A stretch of DNA of 64,000 nucleotides from Adiantum capillus-veneris (lineage: Eukaryota; Streptophyta; Polypodiopsida; Polypodiales; Pteridaceae): positions 87,843,278 through 87,907,277 of the forward strand of contig CM043967.1 of the NCBI GenBank assembly GCA_014529385.2. Reading direction: 5' to 3'. The stretch's first letter is position 1; every line of letters begins with the position of its first letter. The position numbers and the translations under genes were made by a program. The notes beneath the pieces are model-generated. The model did not search any database. It had not been told where the DNA came from and saw nothing but the letters and a program-made list of their open reading frames with translations. Below, piece by piece: positions 32,497 to 46,024 of the stretch.

Positions 32497-33554
32497 TGTC
32501 ATGAGTTTTTTGGATCAAGGGATTGCGCATATGTACATACCCATGCATGGTGCATCGAATAAGGGATTGCCCATTTTCTAGAGCCAGGTGGTTACGTGGG
32601 GCCCACATGTGTACAGGCAGGACAGAATGTACATAGTGCATCGATTTTCACTATTATCAGTACCAGTGTGTTTTTTCTATAATAATGAGGAGTTGGTAGC
32701 GCATAAAACTTCTCTAGGAAGCTATCCGCAGGCTGACGACAGGAGGTAAGCAGGTGCGTCAGATGGCATCTAGTGGCGTCAGGACGTCGAATGGGATCAA
32801 TATTTGCATGTGGATGAGTACGGACACAACGTGGATGTTTTCTTCTGATAATTATGTAGAAAGGTCATCATGAGGACCATATTTTGGGGCCACTTCACGT
32901 GGTGGCGGGTTGCATTATTGGAAAAGATGAGTGCTAGGTGTGCGGATGGATGCAGCAGGGTGACAACTATGCACTGCGAGGTCAGTTTTTGGCCTGTTGG
33001 GGGTCCATTTGAGGTCATCTAAAAGGCCAAGGGTTCCCAAGTGATAAAGTTGAGTGCCAGGTGTGCGGATGGATGCAGCAGGGTGACAACTATGCACTGC
33101 GAGGTCAATTTTTGGCATGTTCGGGGTCCGTTTGAGGTCATCTAAAAGGCCAATGGTGCCCAAGTGATAAATCTAAGTGTGAAAACTGAAAAAACAGAGA
33201 GAAGAACAGAAAAAACATGGACAGAAGAGGAGGAACAGCCGCAATTGTGTTTTCGCTCATTTTGGAGCCTGTTTTGGCCGTAAACTGCTCATCCGAGGTC
33301 GGATTTGAGCACTTTGACATTGTAGACTGGGGTTTTGGGCCGTTCCGGACGCAATGGACCTGTCCATTTTTCCAAATTCCTCATTATTTTTTTGATGTTT
33401 TGACTATGTAAGTTTCTCCTATGAGCGAAGCTTCTGCTCCAGTTTGTGATTGTATCTGGCTTATTTTACCCATACTGTGGAGCTATTTGCCCCCTTGGTG
33501 TTGGCCCAAGCTCATTTGTATCGAAATATCAAAAGTTCTCCTCTTTTGAGCTGA

Positions 33555-33607
<53 letters not shown>

Positions 33608-33773
33608 AGTGGGCAAGTGGATAGTCTCTCTCCTCTCACTCCATCGGTGTGTTCCCTGTCTCGGCCAGGTGGATTGTGTAAGCCAAGTGGTGCCCCATAG
33701 TGTGTGTGTATCTTCCCAAGAGTGTGTGTCGGGTTGGTATAGAGGCATTCTGTGTGTTTCCATCCCGCTCACA
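32497..33773 (+). repeat. 5' LTR of gag-protease element, 1277 bp
   Basis: TGTCATGAG...CCCGCTCACA. Contains a 123-bp tandem duplication (unit starts 32929 and 33052) and ~160 bp (33240-33410) absent from the 3' LTR, plus (TG)n at 33557-33606. Confidence 0.9.
33557..33606. repeat. (TG)n microsatellite
   Basis: About 25 TG units within the 5' LTR. Confidence 0.95.
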
Positions 33774-34822
33774 TTCTTTTGGCATCCCCACGTAGGATCT
33801 TCTTCGAGTACCTTCTGCTTCGAGCTTAAAGCTTCGAGATTCGGGATTACAAGTTGTTGATTACAGGTTACATGGATAGGTACAGATACAGGTGATTCAC
33901 ACAGGTACAAGTAGCTGGAGTACATTGATATACTAGCAGTGGTGTCATTTGCAGTTGTTGGGGGTATGCATCATTTGGCGCCTGCTTGAGCGCATTGTCT
34001 ACTGGTATTGTACGTTACTTGTGGAAACTGCCATTGTAAGCTTTTGTGCAGCCATACTTGGTTTTATTTGGCAGTCCCAGCCATTTATGAGACTTGGTCT
34101 AGAAGATAGTCATTTCTGAGACTTGACTATACGCGATTCGCATTAGCCTTCGTGTGAGGGTCGATAGCGTGAGGTTTTATTGAGCTGGTGGATTCTCAAA
34201 TGTGGAGATCCTTTCGGTGATACAGGTATCTGGAGCACCCTTTTCGTGACCTCGCCATAGGCTATGTACTAGTGATTCCTAATTGATGCTCGGGTTCTAT
34301 TGTTGGCAGTTTATGCATCAATATACAGTCTATATTTTGGGTTCTTACTCCTCTACTCTAGGGAAACTCTGCCAAAATTTTTCCAAGTTGTGATGGTTGG
34401 TTTTTGGTCTTTTGAGCCATTTATGTTGTTATGCTACTGAAATTTTGGCAAAATCAGAGGATAAGACAGATGTGCTTTCTTGGGAGCTGCATGGTTGACT
34501 TTAATGGATGATCAAAATGGCCCTCAATTCACTCTTTCATTAAACTCAGAGAATACAGATAAATGTTCATGTGTCCAGGAATATTTTCTTCCAGCAGCGC
34601 ATAGTCTTTATGTTCGGGCGAAGAAGATTACGAGAGATCCTGGAATGTCCTTTGTCTGTTGTAATTCCAATGATTAACTATGAAAACTCATTTGATGTGC
34701 ATGTGTTTGTCCTTATCTAAAGTTGAGCTCCATTGAAGTTTCTAGGGATTGGGTAGTGAAAAGTTTTGGGTTCTTGCACGTGTGTTCGAAGGGGTTCTCA
34801 AAGCATCGTAACTTGGGTAGCC
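33774..34822 (+). other. Primer-binding site and leader of gag-protease element
   Basis: TTGGCATCCCCACGTAGGA (33780-33798) lies just inside the LTR and resembles the Tat elements' site. The remaining ~1 kb is non-coding; I see no equivalent of the short leader ORFs. Confidence 0.7.
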
Positions 34823-37126
34823 ATGGCTTTCTCTTATCCGGAGTTTCATGGAAGAAGTGATGAATATGTGGAAGACTTTTTGGAAAAGATGGAGGTTGCA
34901 TGCATTAGCAACCAGATTCATGACCCAGCACAGATGTTACGTCTTCTCTAAATCTGTTTGAAGAGTGATGCACGAGTTTGGTCCAAAGCATTTGAAGAGG
35001 AGTTGCGTGTGGCTGATCCACCTGTAAGATTGAGTTGGGACAATCTAAGGCATGGATTGGAAGTGGAGTTTGTGAAGACAGAAGATCCTGACAAAGTGTG
35101 GCAGGAAGTACAGAGTTTGGTGCAAAGGAAAGGTGAGCCAGTAGATGCGTACATACGCAAGTTCTCATTGGCATGGGAGCGAATGTGCAAGGCCTTAGCA
35201 CCATAGGTGCCCCCACCTGACATGATGAAGAAGGACAGGTTCTTGGCTGGTCTTTGGGAGAATATACATTGGAGAGTGGAGCTAAAGAAACCTAGGACAT
35301 ATGAAGATGCACTAGAGGTGGCAAGGAACAAAGAGTGGAAGTTGAGGAAAATGAGCCAGCTAGGGGTGGAGTCTTTGCCCATGAGGTTTGAATTTCAGCC
35401 TATGGATTCTTTACAAGGTCGCATTCCAGGGGTTCATCATAAACCAGTGGTTCCTGTTACCCCTTAGGTTATGCCAGCAGTGGTCACTACAGTAGTGCAA
35501 GATGATGGACTAAGGAAAGACATGAGGCAAGTGGTAGATTTAATGAAAAATCTCACCCTAAACATGCTAGGTCAAGTGGGAAATAATCGAGGTCGAGGGA
35601 GGTTTCCAAATCACCCAGGAGGTGAAGAAAGACCCGAGAATGGTGTTGGACAAAGCAATGGTAGGTTTTGGAGGCAAACGCCCACATGTTATAACTGCAG
35701 AGAGTTGGGCCACATCAGCCCGCAATGTGATAAGCCACCAAGGATGGGGGGAGACATGTATCCATTGCCAAGACAGGTGCTAACTAGGTCAAATGATTAT
35801 GGCATCGAAATTAAGGGAGAAGAAGGAATCAATGGATTAACCTAGGAGGAAAAGGGAAAGACAAAAGTGATAAGTGTGGTTACCTTGGAGAAGGCATCAA
35901 AGCTAGAGGATACATTCGTGATGCCTATTGGGAAGAGGACCACAGAGGACAAGGAAGGAAGAAGTGCCCCAGGTCCTAGTAAGAAGAAGGGAAAGAGTCA
36001 TGAAGGCGAGGATGTCAAGGCCAAGAGGAAAAGGAGGGCTCGTCGCAAGTTTCATGTTTCAGATTTTCCACTAGGGGATGGGCAATTAAGATATGAATTG
36101 AAGGAGGATTTGATAAGCAGGAAAGCAGATGTTACCTTTGGGCAGCTTATAGAGATGGTGCCTAAGCTAAACAGACAATGGAAGAGGATGGTTAACCCAA
36201 TGGAGAAAGAGCCAGAGAGAGGTTCAGTGAAGGTGTTGGCGATGGATGAGCTACCACACATTTGTCCAATTATAGATGTGTGGCATAAAAGAAAAAATCT
36301 GGGACAAGGTTATGTGGATGGTGGAACCCAAATATGTGTCATAACACACTCATGCATTGAGAAGATGGGTCTCACAGTGTCTAGGGTGTCAGGCTTTCGA
36401 ATCAGATTGGCCAACCATCAAAAAGTAAAATGTTTGGGTGTTGTAAAGAGCTTAGAAGTGGAGGAGTACGATGCAAAGGTAGTGGTTGATTTTCATGTGA
36501 TGCTAGCAGGGTTGGGAGCATATCCTATTATACTAGGTAGACCATGGTTACGTGCAGTGGGAGCTGTTCAAGATTGGAGACGTGGTACGATCAGCCTCTA
36601 TGGAAAGACAGGTGCCAAGAAGCTTTATAATATGGACACAAGGAAACAGTTGGAGGAGCTTTATGAAGATGAGGATGAGTCTGGTGATGAAGACTATTCA
36701 GCAGTGATTGATGAGGACAGTGATAGTACTACCAGTAGTAGTGATGAGGATGCTGATGTTTCATTTCTTTTGATGGATAAAGAAATCCAGGAGTCTGGTT
36801 TAGTTGCATTTGCAAATGAGGTTGAAGATGAAAGTGAAGGGCCTTATGAAGTGATTGAAGGGCTGATGCAAACCAAGGATGAATTGTCAAAGAAGTAGGA
36901 ATTGATGACACAAATGATCAGTGGAGACCTCTCAGCTATGGAGAAGGAGATAAATTTGCATATGCAGTTTTGTGCCAAAGTAATTGATGGTTTTCTTGAT
37001 GCAAAGTTGATATATGGCATCTCTACAGGTTTTCCTTGGGAACTAGGTGGAAGCTTGATTAATCTTTTGATGCAGGGAATGCAAAGTGTTTTTGTGTGGG
37101 ATCCAGGTGGAATGAGCATCTACTAG
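34823..37126 (+). pseudogene. gag: Gag-protease with five in-frame stops
   Basis: From ATG 34823 (M-A-F-S-Y-P-E-F-H-G) to TAG 37124-37126 a single frame of 768 codons is kept, broken only by TAA 34949, TAG 35204, TAG 35465, TAG 35843 and TAG 36896; there is no frameshift. The capsid domain is the first ~190 codons (R-K-F-S-L-A-W-E-R-M). A zinc knuckle C-Y-N-C-R-E-L-G-H-I-S-P-Q-C is at ~35690-35735, followed by a basic linker. The protease reads Y-V-D-G-G-T-Q-I-C and P-I-I-L-G-R-P-W-L (36310-36550). An acidic Asp/Ser tail and a short extra segment after the last internal stop complete it. Homologous along its length to the gag at 16982-18955. Not translatable as it stands. Confidence 0.92.
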
Positions 37127-37150
37127 TGTTTCTGCTGCTGAGCATGAATG

Positions 37151-37179
37151 CTCTAGGAGGCTAGGGGATGGGCAAATTA
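37151..37179 (+). other. Polypurine tract of gag-protease element
   Basis: Purine-rich ctaggaggctaggggatggg and a few more bases run to the LTR start TGTCAGGAG. Confidence 0.75.
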
Positions 37180-38243
<1,064 letters not shown>

Positions 38244-38579
38244 ACGCATGTGAGAGCTCTACGGAACAACTTTGATGAGCACTTTTCACACACATAAATT
38301 GCATAAGCAATTGAATAATAGGGTGAAAGTAATGTTAATGAAAAGTGGGTTGGAAGTGAATACAAGAGGATGTACACAAATTGAAAAATTGCTCACAAAA
38401 TCAATGATGAATGCGAGTTCCCCTTCACCTAATCGACAAAGGCAGTGGAGCATGCTCGTGCCCAAGTGGTGATTGGGGACTAGGAAGTATTAATCTAATT
38501 CAAGTAGAAATTAGAGAACACTAATCACACAAATGCAAAGTAATGATCCTAGCTAGCATACCAGTACTTTGATACCTTT
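38244..38579 (-). other. Leader of array unit 1 (proximal part)
   Basis: gcatgtgagagctctacgga onward matches 42623-42958 and 45428-45693. It ends in a damaged tRNA-Met primer-binding site (ctttgatacctttt) beside LTR 2. Confidence 0.8.
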
Positions 38580-38904
38580 TGATGGGAATGGGATCATGCA
38601 ATCTATGGTGGATGAAAGAGAAACATTGTGCCCACGTGTGTGTTGGCTAGATTATCACTCAAGCGAATTAGGTTCCAAGATCAATTAACTTGGACTCATA
38701 AAAACGATCTTGAGTTGTTGCTAAGCCATCACAAGCTCACTCGATAAACAAGAGAGATAAAATACAAAATGGACTTGTGTTCATTCATTCATAAAATGAG
38801 CTTTAAGTAGCTCTACAGCCTTGCACCACTACATGTGGGATAATTTCACCTTTTCCCTCCTTGGATCATACTCTAGGACACTAGGACAAAGCTCACACTT
38901 TACA
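38580..38904 (-). repeat. Array LTR 2
   Basis: Primer-binding-site remnant on the left, polypurine tract aatcctccccttgagg on the right; shared by units 1 and 2. Confidence 0.88.
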
Positions 38905-39189
38905 ATCCTCCCCTTGAGGTTTGGACTAGGAAGAAACTGAAGAAATTGACATCAATTGACATCTCTAGCTCATTCCAATCCAGGAGCAAAAAGAACATCT
39001 CCAATCCAAGAGACCATCCCCAATCCACGAGACAAATTATCTCTAATCCAAGAGATACTCAAACACCTCCCCTTGAATAGATGTATAAAACTGAGACCAA
39101 GCTAGTCCAAGCTATCTCCAAGCAAATACAACTGAAAGAGAAAGGTAAAACAAAAAGCTAGAGAATGTCGTCATAGACTAGAAGGCTTA

Positions 39190-39675
39190 TTGCCGCCTTC
39201 TTCTTCATCTTCATCTTTGTCTTCTTCTTTCAAATAGACTTTGGCCTTGGGTTTCTGTTCGTATTGGCTCTATATTTTTTGAAACACTTGGAAGGAAGGT
39301 GACCCTTCTTCCCACAAATGCTACACATCTTTGATGCTAGGTAGTCCTTTGCTATTTGCCCTTCTTTGCCACACTTGAAGTGAGTTTTGTAACTGGAGCC
39401 AATTGCAAAATCTCCTCCCCTTGAAGTAGCATTCCTCCCTTGATTATTTTCCTCAAACATTAAAGAGTTATTACATCTTGGAAATTTGGTGTTGGATCCT
39501 TCTCCTCAATGATGGTCATTATTTGGTCAAAGCTAGGCGGTAAGGCTGCTAGAAGAACTGCAATTTGGTGTTGGATCCTTCTCCTCAATGATGGTCATTA
39601 TCTAGTCAAAGCTAGGCGGTAAGGCTACTAGAAGAACTACAATTTTTTCCTCCTCTGGTACTACATTGTTTACTG
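39190..39675 (-). pseudogene. gag: Copia-type gag C-terminal part, array unit 2
   Basis: Minus-strand zinc knuckles F-K-C-G-K-E-G-Q-I-A-K-D-Y (last Cys lost to Tyr) and C-S-I-C-G-K-K-G-H-L-P-S-K-C, preceded by a F-E-E-N-N-Q-G-R-N segment. A 79-bp tandem duplication (39483-39561/39562-39640) lies upstream. The N-terminal half is separated by an insertion; fragments reappear at 41850-42060. Confidence 0.82.
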
Positions 39676-39898
39676 TACGCTTTGCCGTATGTGTCAAAGG
39701 TGGGAACTTGCATGTGCATTGTGTGCGAGCCTCAAAAGGCTGCAAACACAAAACTAGAGGAGCCTAGCAAGCTCAAAGAGGCAGAGGTGTGTCACTCACC
39801 GCTCAATGCTTCAGTCGTCGTGAAGGATCTTGTGCTGCAAAGAAGAAGGAGTTGTCATCAATGTCGGGCTCAATCGCCTCGCCGTTGCAATGCTCGAT

Positions 39899-39966
<68 letters not shown>

Positions 39967-39972
39967 CATACA

Positions 39973-40011
<39 letters not shown>

Positions 40012-41850
40012 GTGAGCACATGAAGGAGAAGGAGATAGAGATGGAGCAAGAGCACTTCTTTGCTTACACCTCAGAGAATGAGGATTTTTAGGTCAAATGG
40101 ACATTTTATAAGAGTTTGACCCATTCACACATGGGCACCCTTAGTGTCCAATCGTTGCAAAACTACTGTGAAAATAAGATAAGTGGTTGGCCTCTCATCG
40201 GAAATCACCTACACACCTATTGGACGACAAGCCCGATCCATGACTCAATCAAATAAAAAATATGCGTCCATCAAAGGTGACAGGGTCTGCGTGAGGGATA
40301 ACATGCCCCCCTTCCTTATGTATATTCTATCCTAGGAAGCTATTGAGATGAAGCCCGTTCGTCAAGGTAGAAGAGCATCCGAGATTGAATGTCCCTAGCC
40401 TTCTTCAATCACTACAAAAATCATCCAAAATGGGCACAATAACGGCATTCTCATATACAATTTAAAAGCATATGTAATTGTAGGCACACAAATTGATTGG
40501 AAACTGAATATTAAACAATTTGTCAGCAGTAAACATTAAACTATAATATAAGAAAACGCATAAACAGTTGTAAGGTCAAAAAACTAAACAACTCTGGGGT
40601 CACTAATTTAATGGTCAACAGACACTTGAGGTCAACTATTATTAATCGCAAGAGCCAAGTATTTCATGTCCGAGGGATGACTAGAGACTATACCTAGAAG
40701 ACCTTGTAGCTAAGCTACAATAAAAGGAATTTCTCATGAAATCATTGCCTGACTTATTCCCTTTTCTTTGACCCGTGAAAGTGTTTTCACATTCATTCAA
40801 TTTTGATATGTGTGTTTATTATGTATGCCTTAGGCTTTTTTCTTTTCAAGAAAAAACGCCCACACTAGGAACCTCTATGGCTCTAGTACCATAGGCAATA
40901 CATGTGAGTGAAGTACCAAATCAAGCTAGGATTTCTCTTCTAGCTTAAGATTTTACATTGTGGCACTTTTGATTTTTTTGTTCGTTTTCAGCATTTTAAT
41001 TTTTGTAACTTTGGGGGGTCATATAACACTGTTACCCTCCCCAGGCTCATCACACTAGTAAACTCCCTTTATAATACTTAAGCTAAAGGTCAATAGGGAC
41101 TAAGCCCACCAGAAAGCCCTAGTACATTGCACACAATGATGCCTAAATGGGATTAAGAACCTAAAGTAACCATTGATTATTAGGAAGGCATTCCCCATGG
41201 TATTAGATAAGATCTCTAACTCCTAATTTGGTCAGACTAGCTTAGTCAGATTGCTTGATTCTAAAACCTACACAAGGGATTATGACAGAAAATTATATAG
41301 AATCTAATGTTTAATCTAAGCAAATGTGCATAATATTGTGCTACCAATCACACATAAAGCAGACAAACATGGATGCAAAAACAAAGACAAGAGGCAATGC
41401 TAATGGGGGTCAAAAAACACTTGTTTGTGTTGATGATCACGCTCTATTTGAAGAGTGAACGAGAGAACAATTCTATGAAGTTCCAAATCCCAACAACGGC
41501 AACATGTTCTTGTACACACTAGAAAACACAAGGAATACCTCTAGGAGGCACATCAGTGGGAAGAGAGGCACCAACCTTTACTGAAACAATCAAACAACAT
41601 AAAGAACCCTAACCTAATTATTTGCACTCCCCCTAGAGGGAGACTCTCCCAGTTAGTGTCTACGCCTTTACACATGCACGAATACCCCCTAGGAGATGAT
41701 AGAAAATTTAATTGCAAGTTTTGTGCTTGGCTACAAGATTTTGAAGTTTTAATGAGAGAGAGTTAGAGAGAGAGAGGTAAATTTCCTTTTGTGAAGCATG
41801 ACTCATTTTGTGAGGCTCCTCTTCATGAACTTGATGTGAAAGTTTTTTTC
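39676..41850. other. ~2.2-kb insertion in array unit 2, no recognisable gene
   Basis: Absent from units 1 and 3 except its last ~230 bp (41650-41850), which also occur in unit 3 near 44390-44680. Holds (CT)n 39902-39963 and (CA)n 39974-40008 with AT-rich DNA. No ORF beyond microsatellite translations and no LTR ends found. Confidence 0.5.
39902..40008. repeat. Compound (CT)n-(CA)n microsatellite
   Basis: About 31 CT units, a short spacer, then about 17 CA units. Confidence 0.95.
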
Positions 41851-42958
41851 GAATGCTTGTAGGATAGCCGCCTTTGAAGTCCCTTGTTGAAACCTTTTGA
41901 GTAGCCTCAAAGCCTCTACCTTTTCTCTTCTTTTTTTCATTTCTTGGTTTTGCTACAGCTTCAGTGGTGTGAATAGGCTCTTAGAGGTGTTGGGATGTTC
42001 TTGGATATCCTCGAGGAAAGGCAACCTTAGTAGGCTTGGTTCTTAAGAATTCAAGAAGGCCCAGCGGGTGGTTGCGATAACATGGGAAGGCCGGCTATGC
42101 AGAGGTGGCAGTCGAGCGGTCGTTAGGCATTTAGGTCAGCTTTTCAGGGAGCAGGGTTAGGTCGGGCAGGAGGGCAGAGGTGCCGAGCAATCACAAGCAG
42201 GGGGGCACCAACGGGCATGCAGGGGCAGTGAGAACCAAAAAAAAAAAAAAAACTTATAAGCGCTTGATCAGTCCCTTGCGAATCTAACCACACTTTGAAC
42301 TATAATGTGCTACAAGTTGAAATCCACCCACGAGCCCACATGGGTGCCTGACCCCACGTCCCTTGGAAGTTCAAAGGTTCTAGATTTGATGAGCTAGCCA
42401 AGAAACCTTATGGCTTTTCTTGTGTACACTCCAAAGGAAAATTGTCTTATGCTTACTTTTGGCAAAGAGCATGCACACACTACACCACACACATCTCCCT
42501 CTAGTGCCAATTATCAGGGGCTTAATGTCCTCCAAAACTTAAGTGATCAAGCAGTCAATTAAGGACAAAAAAAATGGAGGATTTTGATGGCTTAATAAGA
42601 TGGCCAAACAGGGTACGATTGAAACATGTGAGAGCTCTACGGAACGACTTTGATGAGGAATTTGCATGCACATAAACTGCACAAGCAATTGAATAATACG
42701 GTGGAAGTAATGTTAATGAAAATTGGGTTGTAAGTGAACACAAGAGGATGTACACAAATTTAAAAATTTCTCACAAAATCAATGATGAATGCGAGTTCCC
42801 CTTCACCTAATCACCAAAGGGCAGTGGAGCATGCTCGTGTCCAAGTGGTGATTGGGGATTAGGAAGTATTACGCTAATTCAAGTAGAAATTAAAGAACAC
42901 TAATCACACAAATGCATACTAATGATCCTAGCTAACATACGCGTGCTCTAATACAACT
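41851..42958 (-). pseudogene. Gag N-terminal remnant and leader, array unit 2
   Basis: 41851-42060 matches the start of gag in units 1 and 3 (gaatgcttgtnggatagccgcc, ttgaaaccttttgagtagcc). The rest is leader. 42617-42632 is the uninterrupted version of the site occupied by the 32497-38243 element. Ends in the damaged primer site ctctaatacaact. Confidence 0.75.
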
Positions 42959-43287
42959 TGATGAGAATGGGATCCTGCTAGCTATGGTGGATGAAAGAGA
43001 AACATCGTGCACACAAGTGATTGTGTGTTGGGTAGATTATCACTCAAGCGAATTAGGTTCCAACATCAATTAACTTGAACTCATAAACACGATCTTGAGT
43101 TGTTGCTAAGCCATCACAAGCTCACTATAAACAATAGAGATGTAATGCAAAACAAACTTATGTTTATTCATTCATGAAATGAGCTTTAAGTTGCTTTACA
43201 GCCTTGCACCACTACAAGTGGGATAATTCCACCTTCTCCCTCCATGGCTCATACTCTAGGACACTAGAACAAAGCTTACACTTTACA
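42959..43287 (-). repeat. Array LTR 3
   Basis: tgatgagaatggg...acactttaca, with a primer-site remnant left and a polypurine tract right. Confidence 0.88.
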
Positions 43288-43543
43288 ATCCTCCCCTTGA
43301 GGTTTGGACTAGTAAGAAGCTGAAGAAGCTGACATCAACTAACATCTCTAGCACACTCCAGGAGCAAAAAGAACATCTCCAATCCAGGAGACCATCCCCA
43401 ATCCAGGAGACGAACTATCTCTAATCCAAAAGATACTCAAATACCTCCCCTTGAACAAATGTATAAAACTGAGACACTGAGACCAAGCTAGTCCAAGCTA
43501 TCTCCAAACAAATACAACTAAAAGGGAAAGGCAAAACAAAAAG

Positions 43544-44487
43544 CTAGAGAATGTCATCGTAGACTAGAAGGCTATTGCCGTCTTCTTCTTCATCCTCATC
43601 TTTGTCTTCTTCTTCCAAATAGTCTTTCCCGCAAATGCTACAAGTCTTCAATGCTAGGCAGCCCTTTGCTATGTGCCCTTCTTTGCCACACTTGAAGCAA
43701 GTTTTGTTACTAGATCCAATTGCAAAAGCTCCTGCCCTTGAAGTATCATTCCTCCCTTGCTTATTTTCCTCGAACATTAAAGATATGATTACATCTTGGA
43801 AATTTGGTGTTGGATCCTTCTCTTCAATGATGGTCATCATCTGGTCAAAGCTAGGTGATAAGGCTTCTAGAAGAACTGCGATTTTTTCCTCCACTGGTAC
43901 TGCACTGTTTACATAAGCTAGAATTGTGTGGTCTTGCTTTTGAGGCAATTGTCGAAGGTTGAAATATCTTTGTTATGTTCCATTTGTGATTTGTACAGAT
44001 CTTTCTTTAATCTTACTTTGATCTTCTTTTTCCTAGCTCCAAAGTTTTTTTCTAGCTAGTGCTTCCCATGCAGCTAATAATGTATCACAATCATCAATAA
44101 GGTGTACATAATTTTCATGTAGTGCAGTGATTATGATTCCTAATGCCTGCACGTCCTTGGCTTGATTTTATGCACTCATAGCTCGTGTCAGTACTTGTGC
44201 ACCAACAGTAGATGTTGGATCAAACAATGAGTGTTGGCTTGACTACTCCCCACAACTGCTTTTTCATTAAGTAGCCTTTCAACTTGGTTTTCCAAGTATG
44301 AAATCCCTCTTCGTTAAATTTCCCAAGCCCTTTCTCTTCCATTGTGCTAATAGAGGGGTCTTAGCTTAGAATACTCTCCTAGCCAGTGTCTACCTCTTTC
44401 CACAAGCATGAATACTTTAAGGAGATGATAGAGAATTTAATTGAAAGTTTGTGTGCTTGGTTGCAAGATTTTGAAGTTTTAATGAGT

Positions 44488-44571
<84 letters not shown>

Positions 44572-44850
44572 AGGAGGGAGGGGGGGGGGATTTCTTTCGT
44601 GAAGCTTGACTCGTTTTGTGAAGCTCCTCTTTATTGGCGGTGAAGCCCCTTTACACAATTAGAAGCTTGATGTGAAAGTTTTCTTCGAATGCTTGTTGGA
44701 TAGCCGCCTTTGAAGTCCCTTGTTGAAACCTTTTGAGTAGCTTCAAAGCCTCTTCTTCTTTTTATTTCTTGGTGGGAATAGGTTCTTAAAGGTGTTGGCA
44801 TATTCTTGGAGATCCTCATGGGAAGGAAACCTTAGTAGGCTTGGCTCTTA
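43544..44850 (-). pseudogene. gag: Copia-type gag, array unit 3 (best preserved)
   Basis: The open stretch 43948-43544 reads L-L-E-A-L-S-P-S-F-D-Q-M-M, then C-F-K-C-G-K-E-G-H-I-A-K-G-C (intact knuckle); the second knuckle is cut to C-S-I-C-G-K and runs into an acidic D-E-D-E-E-E tail. Upstream, A-L-G-I-I-I-T-A-L-H-E-N-Y and L-L-A-A-W-E-A-L match copia gag. An insertion at about 44215-44680 with a (GA)n tract splits the N-terminal part. Unit 3 is only 2.4 kb between LTRs and contains no pol. Confidence 0.87.
44492..44568. repeat. (GA)n microsatellite
   Basis: About 38 GA units within the insertion shared with unit 2, where the same place (41755-41780) has only a short run. Confidence 0.95.
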
Positions 44851-45693
44851 AGAACTCGAGAAGGCCCAGTGGGTGGCTGCGGTAGCGTCGAAAGGCCGGT
44901 TATGCAAAGGCAGCCAGTCGGGTAGCCTTTCGGCAGCTAGGTCAGCTTTTCGTGCAGCGTGGTCAAGTCGGGCAAGAGGGAAAAGGTGCCAAGCAAGCAT
45001 GGGTAGGTGGGAAACAACAGGCATGCGGGGTCAGTAGGAAGCAAAAAAAATATTTTTCTTATAAGCGCGTGCTTAGCCCCTTGCCGATCCAACCCTTTTT
45101 TGAGCTATAATGTGTTGCGAGTTGAAGTCCGCCCACGAGCCCACATGGGTGCTTGGCCGCACGACCCTTGGAAGGTCAAAGGTTCTAGATTTGGTAAGCT
45201 AGCGAAGAAACGTTATGGCTTTTCTTGTGTACACTCCAAAAGAAAATTGTCTTATGCTTACTTTAGGTGGAGAGCATGCACACAATACTCCACACACACC
45301 TTCCTCTAGTGCCAATAATTAGGGGGTTAATGTCCTCCAAAAACTTATGTGATGAAGCAGTCATTTAAGGCCAAGAATGGAGGATTTTGATGGCTAAATA
45401 AGATGGCCAATCACGGTGTGATTGATGCATGTAGAGCTCTACGAAACGGCTTTGACGAGCACTTTGCACACACATAAATTGCACAAGCAATTGAATAATA
45501 CGGTGAAAGTAATGTTAAGGAAAAGTGGGTTGGATGTGAACACAAGAGGATATACATAAATTGAAAAATTGCTCACAAAATCAATGATGAATGCGATTTC
45601 CCCTTCACCTAATCACCATAGGGTAGTGGAGCATGCTCGTGTTCAAGTTGTGATTGGGAATTAGAGCTAGCATACCCATGCTCTGATACCACT
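44851..45693 (-). other. Leader of array unit 3 with primer-binding site
   Basis: Non-coding. Its left half includes matches to the 31901 and 42040 leaders. The primer-binding site is best preserved here: minus-strand TGGTATCAGAGC at 45680-45691. Confidence 0.8.
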
Positions 45694-46024
45694 TGATGGG
45701 AATGGGATCGTGCTAGTTATGGTGGATGAAAGAGAAACATCGTGCACACAAGTAAGTGTGTGTATTCGCTAGGTTATCTCTCAAGCAAATTAGGTTCCAA
45801 GATCAATTAACTTGGACTCATAAACATGATCTTGAGTTGTTGTTAATCCATCACAAGCTCACTATAAACAATAGAGATGTAATAAAAAATATACTTGTGT
45901 TTATTCATTCATGAAATGAGCTTTAAGTAGGTCTATAGCCTTGCACCACTACACGTGGGATAGTTCCACATTTTCCCTCCTTGACTCATACTCTAGGATA
46001 CTAGAACAAAGATCACACTTTACA
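45694..46024 (-). repeat. Array LTR 4 (5' end of array), 331 bp
   Basis: TGATGGGAATGGG...CACTTTACA, with an intact tRNA-Met primer site to its left and target flank ggaac to its right. Confidence 0.9.

Noticed and set aside
39682-40091. Open frames rich in Ser-Leu and Thr-His
   Set aside because: They run through the (CT)n-(CA)n tract and have no other recognisable sequence; also 49436-49743.
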